The notes under the pieces: model-generated
The model's database searches: none
What the model was told of the DNA's origin: nothing
The model's input: the letters and a program-made list of their open reading frames with translations, nothing else
Assembly: GCA_029931535.1 (NCBI GenBank)
Contig: JAQPZY010000833.1
Location: 372,001 to 436,000 of the forward strand
DNA from: Margaritifera margaritifera
Taxonomy: Eukaryota > Mollusca > Bivalvia > Unionida > Margaritiferidae
Length of the DNA stretch: 64,000 nt
Reading direction: 5' to 3'
Program-made: the position numbers and the translations under genes
Shown: in pieces, positions 60,128-64,000 of the stretch
How positions within the stretch are numbered: the first letter of the stretch is position 1
Layout: each line of letters starts with the position of its first letter

Positions 60128-60994
60128 ACTCTGACAAAGGAACAAACGGCACAACGAATGACTTTTAAAAAAAAATAATTTTGTTCTCACTTTCATGAAT
60201 AATTCTATGATCGTTAAACAGATGGAAATTCTACGCAATAGAACGTAGGATTAAATATGTTCTGCTAAAATGAATTGTTACAGATACCAGACAGATTTGT
60301 CATATGGAAGAATAACGAGCATAAATAAAGATTTGGTGTTAGTCAGTTTAAATAAAAACAAGAACATCAGATTAATCAAACCCTTTTATGGTGACTTCAC
60401 TGTGTTGTAACTAAGTAAGGGCATGGTGGATACATTTGACTACGACATGGTAAAGCCAGGATATAGTGTAAAAGTTAAGTTGTTAATGATACATAGATTC
60501 AATATGTATTCATGTAGAGACTAAAATTTACAATCACATAAAGAATAATATCAAGTTTTATGACACAAGTGATTACAAGAAACATAATATATTCGATGTC
60601 TCATGAATTAATACAAAGATCGAAAAGCTTTTTAAACATGAATTACGTTGTGTGCCTCTACAGGGTTTGTGTGGTCTTAGGAGTAAGTGTTATGCTTTTA
60701 TACGTGACACGACTGAAAATTTCTGTAAAGAGATAAAGAAAAGCGTGATCAAAAAGAATCTTAAATGTATCATGTCAAGGACTGACTCTTTTACCAAACT
60801 GAAAAATCACAAAAAAATGAATTTAAATATATCCCACAGTCATGAATTATAGCATATTACGTTAAATAAGGTTGCATTAAGTTGTTATGATGACACAGGT
60901 TATAGTTCATAATATAAACAGTGTAATGCTAAATCTCAACTCCTGCGGAAGAAGAAAACGATACAATAGACAATGATATATCAGTATCTAAAAG

Positions 60995-61635
60995 TCAATT
61001 GGATTTTAATATTTTCGTATTTTGTGAACTATTAGCTTCTATACTAGTGTTTTGTGCATTGTGATATGTTGATCTTAGCTTTCTCAATTGAATATTCATG
61101 ATACCTGGCTCTATCTTGTTCGCTCTCGCTGACGCTGGTAAATACAACTCTTTGAATGTCATGAAACTGTTGTTGTCATTCAAATTTAAAAGATCTTCAC
61201 TGGCATTGTGTTGTAACTTAGGAATTGTCACTTTAAATGTTATTCAGGCGTAATACTACTTTGATTAGGGTAATACAACGACGTGTTGGATTAAGATGTT
61301 TAACACTCAGCGATGTTTTCCTTCTTTGTGAGCAGCTATGCATTTTCCATATGTTGCCATTCTTGTGTGCTAGAGGTGTTAAATAGCTGCAAATTCTAAC
61401 TAAAGTTTCAAGATACTTGTGACCAACATACACATGAAAACCTATTACTAAAAAAGCCCTTACATTTTTTTTTTACATGGGTTTGTCTAGATAGCATCAG
61501 GATAAGTAGAATAATAGATTGCAAAAGGTAGTTGAACTCTGTAGTTTTCCAGTGCAATTCTTCTCTATCATGTCCGATTTTATCTTGGTTTGCACTGTTG
61601 GGATTAAATAATTGCTCTCGTTGAATTCTACACAT
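60995..61635 (-). pseudogene. Unidentified decayed coding-like frames
   Basis: Three minus-strand frames follow one another. They read CRIQREQLFNPNSANQDKIG (from 61635), IWKMHSCSQRRKTSLSVKHL (61350-61290), and VTIPKLQHNASEDLLNLNDN with FMTFKELYLPASARANKIEP (61230-61090). Composition is protein-like and the pieces have similar spacing to a frameshifted gene. I recognise no family. The position next to the polymerase fossil suggests another gene of the same element; that is inference only. Confidence 0.3.
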
Positions 61636-62313
61636 TAGCTATTATACCTCCAATCATAACTGCTGTTGTTGTCATTGTTGTATTTAAATATAACATCTGA
61701 GCACTGCTTTCAAGATCTTGTTAGGAAACTCGAGGATTCAGCTTAAACGTAAATATGTCACCTTTATTAAGGAAGCATCTGATTGTTTCTAATAGTTTTA
61801 AAAACGTTTCTTCCATTTGATGATATACATTAGTAGCACATTAAATGCATCCATTGTTATGTTCATTTTTATGATATAATTAATAATTTTATTTCCATAA
61901 CCAGGTACATTCTACAATAATAATTGTATATAAGCCCGTTCTGTTTATTTTATCGTTTTGTTTTCTTCCATACCCTAACAATTGTATGAAGTATTCAAAA
62001 TATTTAAATCCATGATCTCTATCTGCATCATTTGGTGTAATTCTAGATATAATTTTCTAAAACTTTAATATTATAAGGTTTTAGTGTAGAAGGATTCGTA
62101 TAGATTGGTATTCATTAAAATGAATAAAAATAAAAATCATTATACAATCTGGATGTTCAAAAGGTATGTATACCAAAATTTATAAAGCAATATACATTCA
62201 GGTTTTCGTTTGGTTATATGATCTAACCCCTTTTTGTACTTATCGATGTAAACATCTTCAAACCTATTTCTGTGCCAGTTTTGAGTGTCTCTATTTTGCG
62301 TTTGCTTCTGATT

Positions 62314-62318
<5 letters not shown>

Positions 62319-62374
<56 letters not shown>
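62319..62374. repeat. (TA)n microsatellite
   Basis: About 28 TA units. Confidence 0.95.
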
Positions 62375-62377
<3 letters not shown>

Positions 62378-62729
62378 CTAATGCAAGGGTGGTACTTTAT
62401 CTACCTTGGTCTGGAATCCATTTCAGCACTAAGCTCATTTTTGCGACTTGGTAAAGTCTTATTCTTTAAAATTTTAGTTTTGTAGTCTAAAGCAGTCACA
62501 TATAAATTATAAGTCGTTCTCATATTTTTGATAATGCTTTCATTGCATTTGTTTTGTTCTTGTTGTCTTCTATCGTTCTGGTTATTTCGGCTAAACCATT
62601 CTTCTTTTTGTAACTGACAAAGTATTAGTGCTAGTTGTTACCTTATCTTCCAAATTTATTACTCAAACTTTAGAATTATTATTTAGGATTTAGTCTTTTG
62701 ATCTTTTTGTTATATTTCATTATTTAAGT

Positions 62730-63080
62730 CTTTTTTAGCTTTTCTAACAGTGATTGCAAATTACAGTATTTGTCCAGAGATTTCTTTATTTGCTCCATGT
62801 CACTCTCGAATACATTTATATCACTGTTTATCCTTTGTTAAAAGGGTTGCAAGTACTGTCGAATGCATTGTATTTTTCCTGCCCTTTCTCTTAGTGTGCA
62901 AGGCTTGAATAGCATTAGATGAAGTATTGAATCTGTATTAAACAAGTCTTGGGCATCGAAAATCGTTTTTCTCCTGTCGTAAATCTGTGTTTGCAACTCT
63001 TGAATTCTGTTTGATATGTCAGTTCCACTCTGTTCGGTAGATGCTATTTTCTTGTCTACTTGTCCTATTCATGTTTTTAC
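62730..63080 (-). pseudogene. Coiled-coil coding remnant, unidentified
   Basis: One minus-strand frame is interrupted by a single stop over about 350 nt. It reads IGQVDKKIASTEQSGTDISN, RIQELQTQIYDRRKTIFDAQ, then INSDINVFESDMEQIKKSLD and YCNLQSLLEKLKKT. Charged heptad-like spacing points to a long coiled coil. The frame continues in broken form to both sides. It could be a structural gene of the polymerase-bearing element on the same stretch, or a separate pseudogene. No family recognised. Confidence 0.4.
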
Positions 63081-63089
63081 ATCTGTTAA

Positions 63090-64000
63090 ATTATTATAAT
63101 ATAAAGTATTTGAATATCAACACGTTTTCAAATTAAATGTATTTTAGGTGCATAAGTTAATTTTACTAGATCACCTAGATTTGCAATACAGTGGTTATTC
63201 TAGTTCAAATCATTGTTCACATACTGACCTAGTGTGATATCTTTCTCTTCTGCTTCGTCTACGCATTTAAAATGAAGATCACGCAGACACCGTAACGATA
63301 TCCCATCACGTTAACGCTATTTACTTAACGTGAAAAACATCTGTTACAGATATACCTTGAAAGTATATTACGTTTCTGCCTTCTTCTTGAATACTGAAAA
63401 TTTAGCTGATCATGGTACATCTTTGTAATTGCTTGCAATGATCATTAACATTGTGTGAACGAAAGTCATGAAGAAAAACAATTTTACCAGGTAGAGACTC
63501 TAGCTTACACGAATAATAGCCATGAGATTAATGATTGTATTATTGATCTGATCGAGGAAAAAAGGAGCATATTTAGGTTTCAAAACCCCTGAAACTGTAT
63601 AGGTTCCATCTATGTCTGTATAGATCTTTGACTTTTTAATCATAATAATTCAAAGTTGTTGTTGGCTATGTACGCTTTGCAATTATTGCTGGGAGTGACG
63701 AGAATTTTTGAGATGTGTTTCAATCAATTGATATTAATATTTTCTACATTGTCGTTATTCGCTCTAATACCTTTCTTACTTTGATGATGTACATTTCAAG
63801 GTAATAGAAATTATCAGGAAAGTAAACAATCCTTGTTTCATTCGTCTATTTCTGATGTCAATTGAATTGTCAAGATAAGCGTCCTTTTCTGGGAGTTTGG
63901 CGATTATAATATAGCTTTACATTTGAACTGGATAAGTTTATACAGAGTTTAAACGTTTATCTTCAATCTGTAACCTTTGTTGTAACAATTAGAGATTTCC
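63090..64000. other. AT-rich sequence at the window end
   Basis: No feature supported. Short protein-like stretches on the minus strand near 63240-63300 may continue the coiled-coil remnant upstream. Confidence 0.4.

Larger units (their letters stand above)
57520..60850 (+). pseudogene. Polinton-type DNA polymerase B fossil (copy 2), split by a LINE
   Basis: Part one (57520-58552) reads INEFGNEVNVYVNVYEVADR, PVRVTERGRNGNMDM, ITVLSRLL and then a Q-x-I-C-N-E-V-D segment. Next come KLPLTAKSSVYYIV and an FQSIM stretch that fits exonuclease motif I. A jump follows to KAELELLADYMFLMKK (about 58098-58145) on the palm side. Part two (60128-60850) resumes with a MNNSMI-like segment, SLNKNKNIRLIKPFYGDFTV (about 60340-60395), FYDTSDYKKHNIFDVS (about 60556-60605) and LCGLRSKCYAFIRDTTENFC (60667-60726) near the C-terminal end. 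Stops and frameshifts are frequent. The middle (PSGF to Cys/His region) lies inverted at 55490-56112. The L2-like LINE at 58553-60127 is a later insertion. Confidence 0.75.

Overview
The window is nuclear DNA of an animal, most probably a marine or freshwater mollusc or a related lophotrochozoan. The reasons are AT-rich sequence with long introns and GT-AG mini-exons, about a dozen long (TA)n tracts, a tRNA-derived SINE with a Meta-type central domain, L2-like LINEs, a DZIP3-type HEPN gene and a membrane-anchored laccase-like multicopper oxidase. The placement is inferred from family content; no species marker is visible.

Layout. 1.4-3.15 kb (+) is a decayed OTU-protease/MULE-transposase fossil. 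5.4-5.64 kb is a Meta-like SINE with an 8-bp target duplication. 6.4-7.5 kb holds inverted CAATCTACCACAAT-type repeats and 10.2-11.35 kb a diverged ~145-bp tandem array. 12.17-23.43 kb (perhaps to 27.04 kb) carries a multi-exon HEPN/DZIP3-like gene on the + strand: a large first exon, then small exons that all begin and end in phase 1. A pogo/Tigger-like transposon lies in its second intron, and a minus-strand LINE tail lies beyond exon 4. 28.05-30.6 kb (-) is a decayed protein-primed type B DNA polymerase of Polinton/Maverick (or adintovirus-like) type. 31.86-34.38 kb (+) is a laccase-like multicopper oxidase with signal peptide, all four copper-motif blocks and a C-terminal membrane anchor, but broken by deletions, frame changes and a stop in the middle. 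36.9-37.68 kb is a 60-bp minisatellite; several 24-55-bp repeats follow.

42.8-52.5 kb is a mobile-element cluster. Two solo LTRs in opposite orientation (43388-44269 and 51491-52395, each with its own 4-bp target duplication) flank a tRNA-like repeat pair, a mariner remnant, a ~2-kb terminal-inverted-repeat element of higher GC with an eroded capsid-like reading frame, a tandem repeat and a LINE endonuclease fragment. 55.0-60.9 kb holds a LINE ORF1 remnant and a second, rearranged polymerase fossil, part of it inverted. A recent L2-like LINE with an intact reverse-transcriptase frame and a 10-bp target duplication interrupts that fossil. 61-63.1 kb (-) holds unidentified decayed frames, one of them coiled coil.

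The best novelty candidates are the 2-kb TIR element at 47023-49013, the HEPN domain split by a ~290-residue tryptophan-rich insert whose frame changes exactly at a T7 slippery-type run, and the polymerase fossil whose missing middle lies inverted next to it. All family names come from recognising motifs by eye; no search was run.
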